Shown here: piece by piece, positions 1 to 11,548 of the stretch | How the letters are laid out: every line of letters starts with the position of its first letter | How positions within the stretch are numbered: the first letter of the stretch is position 1 | From: Glossina fuscipes | Lineage: Eukaryota > Arthropoda > Insecta > Diptera > Glossinidae | Direction: 5' to 3' | NCBI RefSeq assembly: GCF_014805625.2 | Contig: NW_023998630.1 | Coordinates: 778,835 to 842,834, forward strand | DNA: 64,000 nucleotides | Position numbers and translations under genes: made by a program | The notes under the pieces: model-generated | Told to the model about the DNA's origin: nothing | The model's input: only the letters and a program-made list of their open reading frames with translations | Databases searched by the model: none

Positions 1-482
1 TCACAAGTCTTTGAACTAACCATAAAAGTTATGCTTGCCGTATTTGTTGTTTTTTATGGCGCAAAACTTGACGTATATAAAGTTTTGACAAAGTATGCGC
101 TCCACTTCAGCGTGATGGTATGTAATGTTGCCTGAAACACATTATTTTCCATTATAGTTTTATGTAGTTTAAAAGTCGCATACAATTATTTTGCCGAGCC
201 GAACTAATAAAAGCTTCTTTACTTTTAAAAAAAAATCTTTATAGAAGAATAGAGAAGTGCCGAAAATTGAGTCATGAGAGTTAGGTCAACAGATTTAGAT
301 TACAATATTCAAGATCGGAACCAGAGTGTTGTAAATATAAATTCCCTTAAATAATAAGAGCGGGTTGAAGACATTGTCCCAGCCGGTCCAAAGTGATCAC
401 GCCAATTTAGATTGCCGAAATACTATTACTTAGCCACTTTTGTGGTAAAATTTTATAAATTTCAATTTTTTTTCATATAAAG
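1..482. other. Non-coding AT-rich stretch before LINE copy A
   Basis: No supported gene, RNA or repeat boundary is visible here. The stretch ends where the truncated 5' end of LINE copy A begins. Confidence 0.6.
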
Positions 483-1235
483 ACTATTGACTATTTGAAT
501 CTCCTGAAACTTAATCTGAACAAATGTAAGAAGCTTTCATTCTCAAGAAGAAAGTCATTCATTATTCAGTATTTTATTGATGCGCATAAGTTGGAGGACG
601 TCGATTCGATTACAGATTTAGGCGTTCTATTTGACCATAGGTTACGTTTTAACTTGCATATTGAGCTTTCGATTAGCAAAGCTAGGTCCGCGCTTGGTTT
701 TATAAAAAGGTGGTCCAAAGACCTTGATGATCCCTACATTACGAAAAGGCTGTACATGTGTTTGGTTAGACCCCTACTCGAGTATGCCTCAGTTGTGTGG
801 TCTCCTTCATATAGGTGCTACGTAGATTCAATTGAATCTGTTCAAAAGCAATTCTTGCTTTTTGCCCTTAGAAATTTGGGTTGGGATCCGATTGCCTCTT
901 TTCCTCCGTATGAAAATAGGTTGCTTCTGCTGTCCCTACCGTCTCTGGAGAAACGTAGATTTGTTCTTGGCGTTTCCTTTCTAATTAAAGTAATAAATGG
1001 TGCTATTGACTCGCCTTCATTACTTGGTGAAATAAGCTTTAATGGCCCTAACCGCTTCTCTAGGCATTTTATCTTGGTTAAGCTTAATCAGTGTAAATTT
1101 CATTATGAGCTGTTCAATCCGCTCAGAGTCGTTTGCAAGAACCTAAATGACGTCTACCACTTATTCTCGTTATCGGACTCTTTAAAGTCCATTAAAGCAA
1201 CATTGCTTAATACGCGCGATTTACCTATGTCGTAG
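483..1235 (+). CDS. LINE copy A: C-terminal part of ORF2 reverse transcriptase (5'-truncated)
   Basis: An open frame of about 250 codons with no internal stop, ending in TAG at 1233-1235. It reads as the region after the RT catalytic core of a CR1/Jockey-group non-LTR retrotransposon. In order it has an LNLNKCKKLSFSR block, a TDLGVLFDHRLRF block, LVRPLLEYASVVWSP, then IESVQKQFLLFALR and a C-terminal KVINGAIDSPSLL block. There is no methionine start because the insertion is truncated inside ORF2, as is usual when LINE reverse transcription stops early. Copy B at 28.6-29.0 kb (minus strand) has almost the same protein, so the two belong to one family. The endonuclease and RT active site are missing, so this copy cannot move on its own. 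The uninterrupted frame suggests a fairly recent insertion. Clade placement (CR1 versus other Jockey-group clades) is an inference from motifs. Confidence 0.85.
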   Translation, partial: TIDYLNLLKLNLNKCKKLSFSRRKSFIIQYFIDAHKLEDVDSITDLGVLFDHRLRFNLHIELSISKARSALGFIKRWSKDLDDPYITKRLYMCLVRPLLEYASVVWSPSYRCYVDSIESVQKQFLLFALRNLGWDPIASFPPYENRLLLLSLPSLEKRRFVLGVSFLIKVINGAIDSPSLLGEISFNGPNRFSRHFILVKLNQCKFHYELFNPLRVVCKNLNDVYHLFSLSDSLKSIKATLLNTRDLPMS

Positions 1236-1585
1236 TTAAACTAGCTTTTAACCTTAAAAAGTGGTTACGATTCGAAAATGAATTATTGTTAATTATTATC
1301 GGTTGCCAGGCTTATGCATGTTTGCGATGGCTTAGGGGTTCATTCGCAACTTGGTCCTGTACCGGTTGTAAGTGTGCTCCTATACTGATAGTGTACATGC
1401 TTTTTTTCTTTTTTCTTTTTCTTTTTTTTTTCTTCTTATTTGTTTTATTATGCTTATACTCAACTTTATTGTTAATTAATATTAGTTTTGCATTAAGAGC
1501 CTATTGAACTCGACTGTTATTTGTTTAGTTGAGTTTCTAGTATAGGTGGAATAAAATAAATAAATAAATAAATAAATAAATAAAT
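483..1585 (+). mobile_element. 5'-truncated CR1/Jockey-type LINE, copy A
   Basis: The element consists of the ORF2 C-terminus (to 1235), a 3' untranslated region (1236-1550) and a tandem TAAA tail (about 1551-1585). The 3' untranslated region matches the reverse complement of 28264-28570 closely, including a TTAGTTGAGTTTCT block just before the tail. The tail repeat is the expected 3' end of target-primed reverse transcription. The 5' break near 483 is set by where copy-like protein sequence begins, and I could not find a clean target-site duplication by eye. Confidence 0.85.
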
Positions 1586-1997
1586 TTAAAATAGGGCGTT
1601 CTAAGGGGAGTTATCAAAACGTGGACCGATCCAAACCATTTTGCATGGGCCCAGGAACGTCAATATACCTAATTCCATAAATATTTCAAATGTTCCAACA
1701 TACGTCCGCATAAACTTTATATATCCCGTACCAAAAGTGCTGTACGGTAAAATTTTGAAAATATCTTTAGAGAGCAAGGGGGAGAAATTTTCTTTCATGT
1801 CGTCTTGAAATTTTTTCAGTTGCAAAATTAAATATTTCATTTTTCTTCACTCGACACCACCTATTAAAATAGAGGAAAAGAGGAAAAAACTATATGCAGG
1901 TTTAAGAAGGATTCCAGTTACCCATCGTTTAAAACAGTATTAGTTAAATAAAGTGTGAATCTAAGCTTGACAATCAATTTTAATTGTAAGTTTTTTC
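1586..1997. other. Spacer after copy A, possible old repeat
   Basis: Moderately GC-rich sequence around 1615-1690 stands out from its flanks. The minus-strand frame at 1601-1840 matches no family I know. It could be the remains of another element next to the LINE tail, but no motif proves this. Confidence 0.25.
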
Positions 1998-1998
1998 A

Positions 1999-2075
1999 TC
2001 CGCCTGAGTAGTCGAGTAGACATGAACTAGTAAGTAACTAGTAAGTCAGTATTTGCGGGTTCAAATCTCAAGTGC
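1999..2075 (+). repeat. tRNA-like sequence (A and B boxes) with internal tandem duplication; possible SINE head or tRNA pseudogene
   Basis: The 11-mer TAGTCGAGTAG at 2009-2019 resembles an RNA polymerase III A box. GGTTCAAATCT at 2058-2068 is a near-consensus B box. Between them the 11-mer AACTAGTAAGT is perfectly duplicated (2025-2035 and 2036-2046). With one copy removed, the A-to-B spacing becomes that of an ordinary tRNA. The acceptor and T stems pair poorly, so it is not a functional tRNA gene. It could be a tRNA-derived SINE head or a decayed tRNA pseudogene. Confidence 0.4.
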
Positions 2076-3883
2076 GATAAATTATTTTTTCCTTCAATTT
2101 ATAGTAAGTGCTGAGTCAGTAAAGGTATAACACTTATCGATTGGGCACACACCTACTGGGCTGCGACCATCATCTCCCTGTTTTTTTCTCCTTTCTTTCT
2201 GCCCTTCACCGTGTTAAGCGAACAGGGGCCATCGTCTGCGTGACTGGTCACAGAAAAAAAAACAAGCAATCTTTCTCAGCATTTCCGAGCCTATTCAGAA
2301 ATTTATATCTTTTATACAAGGTTTTGACGAAGGAAAGCAAATATTGCTTACAAAAAATTATGCGGAAAAACGTTAAACTTTATCTTTGTAAAATCTTATA
2401 GCTCGATGTTCCCAAATTAATATTAAACTAAATATTCTTACGCCATGTGGTAAGATATGGAGGAATCTCATTAAAATTGAAAACTGTTACAAGTCACATA
2501 ACGTGTAATTTATTGTATAAAAGTTTATAATAAAAGAGAATAAAGGAATACAACTCATTAGAAATCAACAAAACAACAAATGGAACAAATTGCGAAGGAC
2601 AGAGTCAGGAAAGAATAGAAGACACACTCTGCAGGCAAAACCTCTTTAATAATAATTATAATTAACAATTTGCCCCCAAATTGTGTGCGACACTACATTA
2701 TTTTCTCTCATCCCAACCGCATAATACTGAAACGTATATAAAATATAAAAGTAAAGATAAATTTCGCTTTTCAGAGTTTTTAATGAATAGCAACAGAGCG
2801 ACAATGTGACACATGTTCATGTACATAGGAGTTGTGTCGGCAATAGAGAGAAACACATATAAAAGAGCAGAAAAATGAAAGGCAAAAGAATTGTAACACT
2901 AAAATTAAAATATATTAACAAACACAAACATACGAAGTCTTATAGAGATAGATAGATTTTCTATAGCTCAGCCTACCACGACTAACTATCGTACGTGCAA
3001 TTGCAATGAGAAAACCTTGGTTTGTTTGCTGCTTTGTATTCAATGGCTGCTGTTTTTTCCTTTTTTTTTTTTAGTGTTACTTGTACAAGCCTATGTAAGT
3101 GACACACACTTACATATGTTGCAACATACAAATAATTTATGATGTTGTAAATTGCAAAATGTTGACATCGTTCGTTACAGATGATGGCAAACGCTAAAGC
3201 GCATATACATTTCTGTGATGTCAATGCATATACAAATGTGTGTCTGTATGTGTTTGTGTGCATTTCAATGTATATTTTCTATTAAGGCGGAATTTTGTAT
3301 TAAAACTACTGCCGTTGTTTGTGTATATTATTTTTTTTAATTCACTTTTCAACTTAAAAAAAAAATTCATATATATTTTTATGCATTTTTACTCATAGGC
3401 AACAACAAACTGGGGCCAGAACTCATGTGTGAATAACTCTTTTGTGTATATGGCTAAGTTAACTTTATATGCATGTGCGAGATTGTGTACGTTAACACGT
3501 AACAGTAATTACATAAAAAAAATACTTTTTTTATCTTATTCAATGTTCGGGGGAAACAAACAAATGAACATTAACATCAACATCAACTACAATATGAAAG
3601 CGGCAAAATGTGTACCGAGTACTGAATAAAGAATACACTGAATGAATGCGCACACATTATGTTCTGAGTGAATACTAAGATATTTAATTAGTTTACATAA
3701 TATGAAAGCTCACATAAAATATACACATACCGAGCGGCGCACAAATCGTATATTCAGGGAATATGAAAAAATAAATATGCAGCTTTAGTTGAAATAGCAT
3801 CATAGCGACCGGCTTTCTTCCAACAGGATAATAAGCAAACAAAAAAAAAATAAAAATAAAACATAACTTATAGCGTATGAATG

Positions 3884-3921
<38 letters not shown>

Positions 3922-5327
3922 TGAAACATACTTACAGAAAGGATAATATTTGCATGATTATTAACCCTTTAAGAATGAAATAAAAGCAAAAGACGCTAAC
4001 TAATTTAAAAGAAGAAGAAAAAATCCAACGAATTTTCAAGTACGCGCTCGATAAACTTTTGCCACACATCTAACAAATGTAAGGCATAACAAAAAAAATT
4101 ACAATACAATACATTGCTAATTTTTTAGGAGAAAGAAAAATTAAAAATTATTTGGCAAAATATTTCCTGAAAATTAAGATCACGATCTGCTACAGATTTT
4201 AGAAGAATTGGCAACCCCCCTTTTCGCAAGAAATATTTGGACTTTTCATTAGGCAGTTTTAGTCAGACAGAACTTCTGGCCAGTAGGTAAAATAATGCAT
4301 CTCGTTGGCGTTTATGGTGCCAATTAATGCGATCAGAAGCATTTTGAAAACAGGCGTCTAATGAACAAATAGCCACGAAGAGTTAATCGATTAAGAATCC
4401 TACGCAGTCAAAACATTTATGCATTTGTACGTATACTCATTGAAACTTACTTGTAGGAGTAGCCATAAATCCATTTTTTGTATAGGTTGTAATTAGCAAA
4501 AAAAAAAGAGCAACTTAAAGAGTTTGTACAATTTTATTTTACTTTATATGCATTTCTATTTAAATTAGTTATTTAAATATATTATTATTATTTTATTTAA
4601 GTTTATTACCATTGTTATTATATTTTTTAATTAGATAGGACAGCTATAACCATTAGAAAAAAAAAGTTAAAAAAAAATTTACCTTTAAAAAGGAAATCAC
4701 TTAGAGACGTTTAACTAAAGTAACAGATAAAGTAATTAAATTGCAATAATTAAATTGTAATCCAAATTAGAATGAAATATCATTATCCTCCCCTGTTTCG
4801 ATTCTCCTACTTTCACATAATTTGCATACCTTATCGTGGTAAAGGTAAATAAATATTGGAAGTAATTGAATTGCATTTATTTCTTCGCTTCGTTTTTTCA
4901 AATTAACTGCCACAGCTTAAAACAAATACTTCGTCGTTGAATGAAAACAGAAGAAAATAGAAGGTGTAAATATGCTTAGCAACTTGACGCAATGAACGCT
5001 TTGATTGGCTTTTTGTTTATTTATCGCTTTTTTGTTTAATCGTCATTTACATTTTCGCTGGAAATGATATTTGCAGATAATTGAAAAGTATATACAATTA
5101 AAAATGGAAAAAAATTAATTAAATAAAAACATGAAAAGCAAAGAGAATGTAGTAATAACTTTCATTTAAAAACTATGTCTGTGACATCAATTACTCGATA
5201 TTTCCATTTATATTCATCAAGTAATAAGTGTCTGTTAACGAAATTTCCAAGAAATATAGTCGTGTCGTCTGTCTCTTCAGGCGAGTGTAAATAAGAGAAG
5301 TTGTGAAAAAGATTTTTTGCAGGATTT
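2076..5327. other. Non-coding AT-rich region
   Basis: It contains poly-A and poly-T runs, a dinucleotide AT tract at 3887-3916 and scattered short tandem motifs. The open frames here (for example 2982-3263 minus and 3693-3929 minus) have the composition expected of chance frames in AT-rich DNA. No gene is supported. An AATAAA on the minus strand near 5023-5028 could serve as a poly-A signal for the candidate gene at 5328-5955. Confidence 0.5.
3887..3916. repeat. (AT)n microsatellite
   Basis: About 30 bases of uninterrupted alternating A and T. Confidence 0.95.
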
Positions 5328-5624
5328 TTAACCCTGTGTCTTTAATAGCTTCGAACGGGAAAATATTTGACGTAGTTTGGCTCTTAGATTGCGTTTCGGC
5401 TGCATGCTTCTTGCTCTACTCTTGTATATAATATTATTTTTTTGATTCCACGTCTGGGATAGTTCATAGCAATGGCAAGTTTCATCATTAGGTTGTTGTT
5501 TGCAGATTGAGCCGTTCGATCCGCTATAACAACAACTCAGACAACCACTACGCCCACATTTCGGTTTGATGAATACGGTCCGTCTGCAAGATTCTACATG
5601 AAAACGTAACTGAGGTGAATATCG
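5328..5624 (-). CDS. Candidate terminal exon of an unrecognised cysteine-rich protein
   Basis: A minus-strand frame of 98 codons plus a TAA stop, read from a possible splice acceptor (TTTTCCCCAACAG, exon starting at 5624). Its composition differs from the chance frames in the window: GC is visibly higher than the flanks, and it is rich in C, S, Q, R and P rather than F, I, L and K. The middle carries closely spaced cysteines (KPKCGRSGCLSCC, then GSICKQ and ETCHCYELSQTW). The C-terminal 30 residues are strongly basic (RARSMQPKRNLRAKLRQ). The open frame itself reaches upstream to about 5678 but has no ATG there, only a GTG at 5669, so a spliced structure is more likely than a single exon. I do not recognise the family. 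It could be a host gene exon or an old transposon remnant. Confidence 0.4.
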   Translation of the reverse strand, partial: RYSPQLRFHVESCRRTVFIKPKCGRSGCLSCCYSGSNGSICKQQPNDETCHCYELSQTWNQKNNIIYKSRARSMQPKRNLRAKLRQIFSRSKLLKTQG

Positions 5625-5727
5625 CTGTTGGGGAAAAGCGCTCTTTTCACTCGGAAACGCTGCATTCACGCTTGTTATTTAACTTACAGAAACAATTACG
5701 GCTTCTCTTTGCTAACTCTCAATATTT

Positions 5728-5955
5728 TTAATTTCCGCTCCATCCAAACAAGAGCTGAAGAGGCTTCTTGGCTGGCATCGTGCAGACGTTGTGTTTGCAA
5801 CCCTTAACCTTGGGGCGAGCGTCTCTGGCTACCTGTGCAGGAAGATGGTTATGTAGTGAAGAAAGAGTATGCTTGCTGCGGCGATCGACTGTATTATAGC
5901 TGGCGTAGTTTCGAAAGCGACAATGCGGTGAAATTCTATCGGCTCCTTGCTTATC
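5728..5955 (-). CDS. Candidate upstream exon of the same unrecognised gene
   Basis: A 75-codon open frame between stops (TAG at 5956-5958, TAA at 5728-5730) with coding-like composition and raised GC. It includes the stretches DRISPHCRFRNYASYN and VARDARPKVKGCKHNVC. A possible donor CAG|GTAGCC ends an exon at 5833. It is in phase 0 with the acceptor at 5625, which would give a 208-nt intron and a joined frame. Alternatively CTTCCTGCACAG just before 5832 could be an acceptor that starts a terminal exon ending at 5728. Both models are inference. No start codon or promoter could be fixed. Confidence 0.3.
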   Translation of the reverse strand, partial: DKQGADRISPHCRFRNYASYNTVDRRSKHTLSSLHNHLPAQVARDARPKVKGCKHNVCTMPAKKPLQLLFGWSGN

Positions 5956-6047
5956 CTACATAAATTACCTTGTTTTCTTTGTTGTTTCCTTTTCTCTACC
6001 CCCAACCAACGTTTGTAACATACAGGGGAAAGCTTCCTAGACCACAT

Positions 6048-9000
6048 AATGTATATATGTTATCAAATTCGTATCTAAAAATGCCCGTTCGCTTGGGTAT
6101 CGGACAAGAAGAATGCGAGTTCTTGCACGCAGGTTGGTAAAGAAAACATGGAAAATACAGATGTACGAAAAATTTATAAAACTGGACTAAATAAATACGC
6201 AAAGTAATGATAAAAAACATGTGCCACGCACTGTAAAATACATGTACATAAAGAAAGAAACATTCACCAGATGTTAGGCTTTTGACGTTCATTTCCGCAA
6301 ACAAGGAACACAGAAGCCGCACGAAATTATAATAATGTGAATGAAAATAAATACCAAAAAATAAAAACAAACCGCAGATTGTGTTGCGTTGTACACATAC
6401 ACACCTACGAAAATAGAATCTTGGATGCAAAAGTCACAAAACAGCAAAATAACAGTTAATGTATATAAGCATCGTTCCTTATATAATTATAAACGATGGT
6501 AGTAACGAGAATCTTTGCATAGAGAAAACTTTTCGCAAGAAATCTTATGAGAAACTTTTCATTTTCTTTGTTACGTTGTTTATTTGCACAAATACATGTT
6601 CCCCGGCACTTACGCACTCATACAAAACCTAAAAGTTTTTGTTTTACAACACAATGCTGCAGTTGACTATAAATTATATGTGAAGATTCGAATGAACACA
6701 TACATACATCTCTGCATCTATATGTATATGTTCGTATGTGATATGAGTAAAATGTCATGTAATCTTACGTTTTGCTTGAAGAACGCAGCATACGGCACAG
6801 CAGCAATGTGTTAATAAGCTTCAGACACTGCATCGAAGAGAAAGCTGCAAACCATAGCTACCACTTATTGTGACTTGTTGCAGGCAAGACTTGCTTTTAG
6901 ATAGATTATTGAAGTAAGAAAAATTTAATGAAAAAACCTATTTTTTGGTTAACGAATTTATTTATTTTGGTCTGCTTGAATTAACTGATGTTATTTATAT
7001 ACGTATATTGCCTTATTTCTTATCACTAAAATGCGGAATGTTGTCTCTGTTAAGTTCATACTTTTTCCGGTTTCTTTCTTTTTCAACACAATGTTCGATT
7101 TGTACAATAATCCTTCAGTAATGTACAAAACAGAGATGATCCTTGTAAGAATTATTATTATACAACTGTTAAATTGTGCACGCCAGAGTACCATAACTTC
7201 GAAGACACTACAGTAAACGTCTTACGATGTTTAAATAAAAACCTTACGGTTCAGAAAAAATTTATGCGACTTCCCCATAACGAAACGGTTATTTGCGTGA
7301 CGTGATTACAGTTTAGCTAATATTTTTGTAAATTTCATGCCAGTAAATAATTATCAGAAAAGATTCGGTGTTTAAAATTACCAAATAAGAGATTGCACGA
7401 AATATTATTTCCAAAATGGAATTTTTACTTCCGAACGGTTGATGCAGTCTTTTTATGATTGAATGTGAAATGTTTCAGGTGTTTCATTATTGTGATAGTT
7501 GTGTTTACGTTAAAAGATTGTAACAGTTAATAAGAAAGAAAGATATGTTGTGTAGTGTTTGCATTGAGAAAATTAATTTGACATATATGTGTTAACCTAA
7601 GCAAAAATGATGGATATTAAAATAACATAACCTGAAACCACCAGTCCCCATTGCGTAACTAAAATCAATTTTGTAAACATTGCCTGACCTCAACCAACCA
7701 GCATTCCTCTAAATTTGCAGTGCCGTTGTTTGCATTTGTGTGTGATTCGGTTAAGTACTGCTTTACAATATTCCACATGCCTATAACAATAGCTGATGAT
7801 AATTACAATACAGGAACAACAAGTGGGTTATAATAAAGCAAAGTCTAAAAAGAAGTACATAAGGTAAACTTCATCGAATGATCACTCATCACTCACTCGT
7901 CAGTTTAATTTTGTGCCATGAAAATCAATCGTACTTAAAATAATTCTTAGAGACAAACTATTGTGCCTGTGTTTGTTTATCGTTACGGTATGCCCGTGGA
8001 TATATATGTATGGCTCTGTATGGTAGTTTAATGGCGTATAAACTTGGTTGATATAGCCTGCTTTTATATAGCGATGACTTAGTTTAAGACATTTTCTTTT
8101 GTACGTTAATAGAATTGACTCATCCAAGAATGTTAAACTATTCTGATGAGACAAATTAATCGATATATCTGTTGTAAATTAATAATGATATCCTTCTAGC
8201 AGATTTGCAGAGTGGCTGCTGCGGAAACTGGGCAGCCAAAATTTTTATCTCGATTTCAGTTTATGACTTTCCTATATTGATTATATAAGATATTGAAAGT
8301 TTTTGTATTCTTTTCTTTTTTCTCGAATAATGGAATAGTTACCGTTATCTGGTTCCGATTCTGTTGTATATAATCATCATATTTTATTCTCTAGTGTTGT
8401 TGATTTTAAGAATTGCGAGTTGCTATAAAACTTTTATGATGTGGAGTATAATTTATCGCCTTCTTTATTGGTAATTATAACCCGCGATTATTTTACAATT
8501 TCAATTTTCGTTCCTAAGATTTTTCTGTCCAAATGCGCATTTATATCGCATGATCGTGTTTTGAGTCTCGACATTGGATGCCACCCGCTTTTAATTTAAG
8601 TAAACGGAATTTAATGTTTGTCCTTTTCTTCTACTACGACCATTGTGAACGTACTGCTTCTTCATTTATTGCTATGTATGGTGAGATAAAATAAGCTGTC
8701 TTTACTTGGTCCTTCTCCACTATTATAAATAAAAGATGTAATGTTTAAAACACTGACGATGTGGGTGTTCCCAGATGCCAATTTAAACTCAATGTTCAAT
8801 GTAATCCATGCTTTGGTGGATATGTATAGTTACGTCATCGCTATTAATCCCTATCGGCCTTCGTGGGTTAACAGAAAGCTCACCAAACTTTCTGAAGCGT
8901 CGAACATTGTGATGTCACTATCATCAGCGTAGTAAGGAAAGTTTGCAGCAGATTGTTTTAAGCTTTTCTTTGTCCTGCTTCGCTGGCATTCAGAACCACG

Positions 9001-10537
9001 TCCATTTGCCGACGATCTATAAAGATGGCGAAAGTCGCCCTGCGCGATTTAAGGCACGCTTAGAAAAACTACATTGTAATACATTGCATACTTTTTACTA
9101 AATTTTTACAATCTTTTTTTATAGCGTCTACTTAACGGTTGGCTGCTACTATCACAATTTCAAACAATTGTTCTTAAACTTTCTACAGTTTTTTTGTTTC
9201 ACTTTCCCGATTTATTATTTGATCTCCTAAGCATTACGCATTTCGATTGTTAATTCTTGCATTTTCCTTAAAATATCGGTATATTTTGTCAACAAGGCCT
9301 TGCTATTCTGTTTTCAGGCAACAATTTATTTTTGCTTACATATAAAACTTTTCAAACCTGGTGTCCACTTTGAATGGTCAAATAAACTACCAGCATGAGC
9401 GTATATCTGCATAATACAAAGAAAACGGATCCAAAAAACCTTTATAACTTTAATGTCACTTAAATCGAAAATGTAGGGTTGCCACATTTCTTTCTCGTTG
9501 CTTCAAAGTCCAAATTGGATTTCAAGCTTACCTAATCTGTCATCGATCGGCTGTGCTCCATTACGAATTACTCGAACTTACCTATCTATATTAAATAATA
9601 TTAATTAAAATGCGGGACGATTTTCGTCTCCCGAAATTCTTAGTTTTCGTACATTCGAAGATCTCTACTTAACTCTACTATTTTTGCCACTGCTTAGCGA
9701 GCGTTAGTATATCTACTACCAGAATTTTCAAACCCGAGGAATGAAATAGAATTTGAAAAGCATTTACAAAAATGTTTGTTACCCAACAAACAGAATTCAA
9801 AGGATCTTTCGTCTTAAAAATCAGCATTAGACTGATATGAGGACCGATATCAACGACTACCGTTCATCAATTTAGTTAGCCATTCCATCGCTTTGATTGC
9901 CATCCAGACTAATGTTAGTGGCTGAGTTATCTGTCTGAGTATATTAGAAAATCCTATTAATAAACATCACACGCCATGTTTCCAAACTTTTTCCCTTTCC
10001 TTCTTTATCCTTTCCCTTAATGAATCAAGTTGCAATCAATTTTCTTTCGAAACTCGTGTGCACGGGAAAAATGCTAATAATAAAAAGGATTTTTTTTTTG
10101 CATTTATTAGAAAAATGTATACCTTTTCATGTTAGTTCAAAATCAAAAAGAAAAATAAGGAAATCTCTCTAACAATCGAACTAAATCAAGTTATTAGCTA
10201 AATTTATATACACATTATTCCCCCCCTTTCTTCACGTGCGTATATGTAGTGAATCCGCTTAGAGAAAACACAGAAGAAAAACAAGAATTTTGAGGAGAAA
10301 ATTTTCAAAGCATTTTTCATACAAAATTTTGAACAAAACAACAATTACAAGAAGTTTAAGCACTCTTAATAGAATCCCTTGCTATTTGACCGAACTAAAA
10401 GAAGAACTTTAACGCACACATAAATACCGCCCATACCATTCAACATGTTGATATGAGTGAACGAATAGCGAAAGCACATGCCGGCATATGGATATGTATG
10501 CACATGCAGCTGTGTATTACTTACGATGACGTTACAC
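6048..10537. other. Non-coding AT-rich region
   Basis: No supported gene. The frames at 5996-6430 minus, 7031-7216 plus, 7900-8154 minus and 8741-8932 plus have chance-like composition. A moderately GC-rich patch lies at about 8990-9060; its plus frame contains RFKARL, a string also found in Copia reverse transcriptases, but nothing around it supports that. Confidence 0.5.
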
Positions 10538-10578
10538 GACGATAATGATGATGACGATGAAGATGACGGCGATGACGG
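10538..10578. repeat. Imperfect GAT/GAC trinucleotide repeat
   Basis: A run of GAT, GAC and GGC triplets on the plus strand. On the minus strand it reads as a poly-serine tract, which explains the frame at 10366-10584 without a gene. Confidence 0.85.
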
Positions 10579-11241
10579 AAGCATCTGAAATTGTACGTTT
10601 TATTGTTTGGGTTTTTTTGTGCTTTATTCTTTTTTTTTTTTTTTTTTAGATATTCTGTGCAGCTGCTGCTCCTGCGAAAACTTGCCTACAAACATGAAAA
10701 GAAATTAAATGTATGTTTGTTGTTAAGCAGAAAGAAAGACTCAATATGAGTATCTGATGTTATCAAGAAGAAATCTTTGTTTTCTTTCATGGTACATGTG
10801 TGTATGCATGGACATGTGTGCATGAAATTGTAATGATAGAAGAATGTTGCTTTTGGCGTAATTGCAAGTTGAAAACGGCAAAGCGTATTTTTTGTTATAG
10901 GCTTTTTCATATTTAGCTACACGTTTGTGTATATATTCAGTATATTGCGAATTGTTTATGTGAAATATATATACCGCGTAGTGTTATAGCTTTACTTCGC
11001 TTTATCGCGGAAAATATTTAACACAAATCAAAGCACAAAAGCAAGCCTTAATCATATTGTTCCATTTTATTTTCCCTTTTAATGACGTTACATAAAACAC
11101 GATACTAAGGGAAAGTAAAAGAAATAGAACATACAAGAAAAAATAAATGCAGTTACTTTATTAAAAAAAAAAAAAAAAATAAAAAAAATAGAAATATGCA
11201 AATGCTGCGGGTATAAAATTTAAAATAGACAAAAACACAAG

Positions 11242-11548
11242 TAAGTGCCGCCTGGCTGATCCCACCATATAAGCAACAAAACTTTATGTCCGTGAATACG
11301 TCCATGACTTCGCTTCGGTATCGATATGGTTGCCGCTCCTGGACTAACCTATGGCTCTTTACGCTGGAGATTGTCGTAGTAGACCCACCTCTGTTCAGCA
11401 ATCACAATACATCAAAGAAAACTTTTTTTTTGCCTGGCAAGCAATGAAACGTCTAGAAAAACTTAGTATTAATATACATTGGACCAATTTTTTTCAATAA
11501 ATGCTTTTTGCGAGTGAAAATATGATCAACATTTTTACAAGCACCTAA
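11242..11548. mobile_element. Scrambled mariner fragment
   Basis: Two mariner pieces meet head to head. From about 11465 down to 11242 (minus strand) the sequence follows the middle of the transposase gene of the mariner at 53.9 kb. It begins at a segment like CATTGCTTGCCAGGCAAAA, then has the region equivalent to the first catalytic Asp (reading YYDNLQRKEP), and then a block ending in an equivalent of HGHKVLL and WWDQ. From about 11466 to 11548 (plus strand) the sequence matches the 3' end of the same element, including the AATAAATG segment and the terminal repeat ending in ACCTAA, followed by TA. The left terminal repeat is not seen. The copy is dead; internal inversion or nested insertion both fit. 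Confidence 0.75.

Noticed and set aside
1286..1507. 73-codon frame ending in a hydrophobic run
   Set aside because: It lies inside the 3' untranslated region of LINE copy A and its hydrophobic part is a poly-T tract.
8990..9060. Plus-frame string RPARFKARL, similar to the start of Copia RT, and minus-frame YYADDSDIT near 8930
   Set aside because: Each is an isolated short match; neighbouring conserved blocks of either RT type are absent and the two lie on opposite strands.
10366..10584. Poly-serine minus frame
   Set aside because: Caused by the GAT/GAC trinucleotide repeat.
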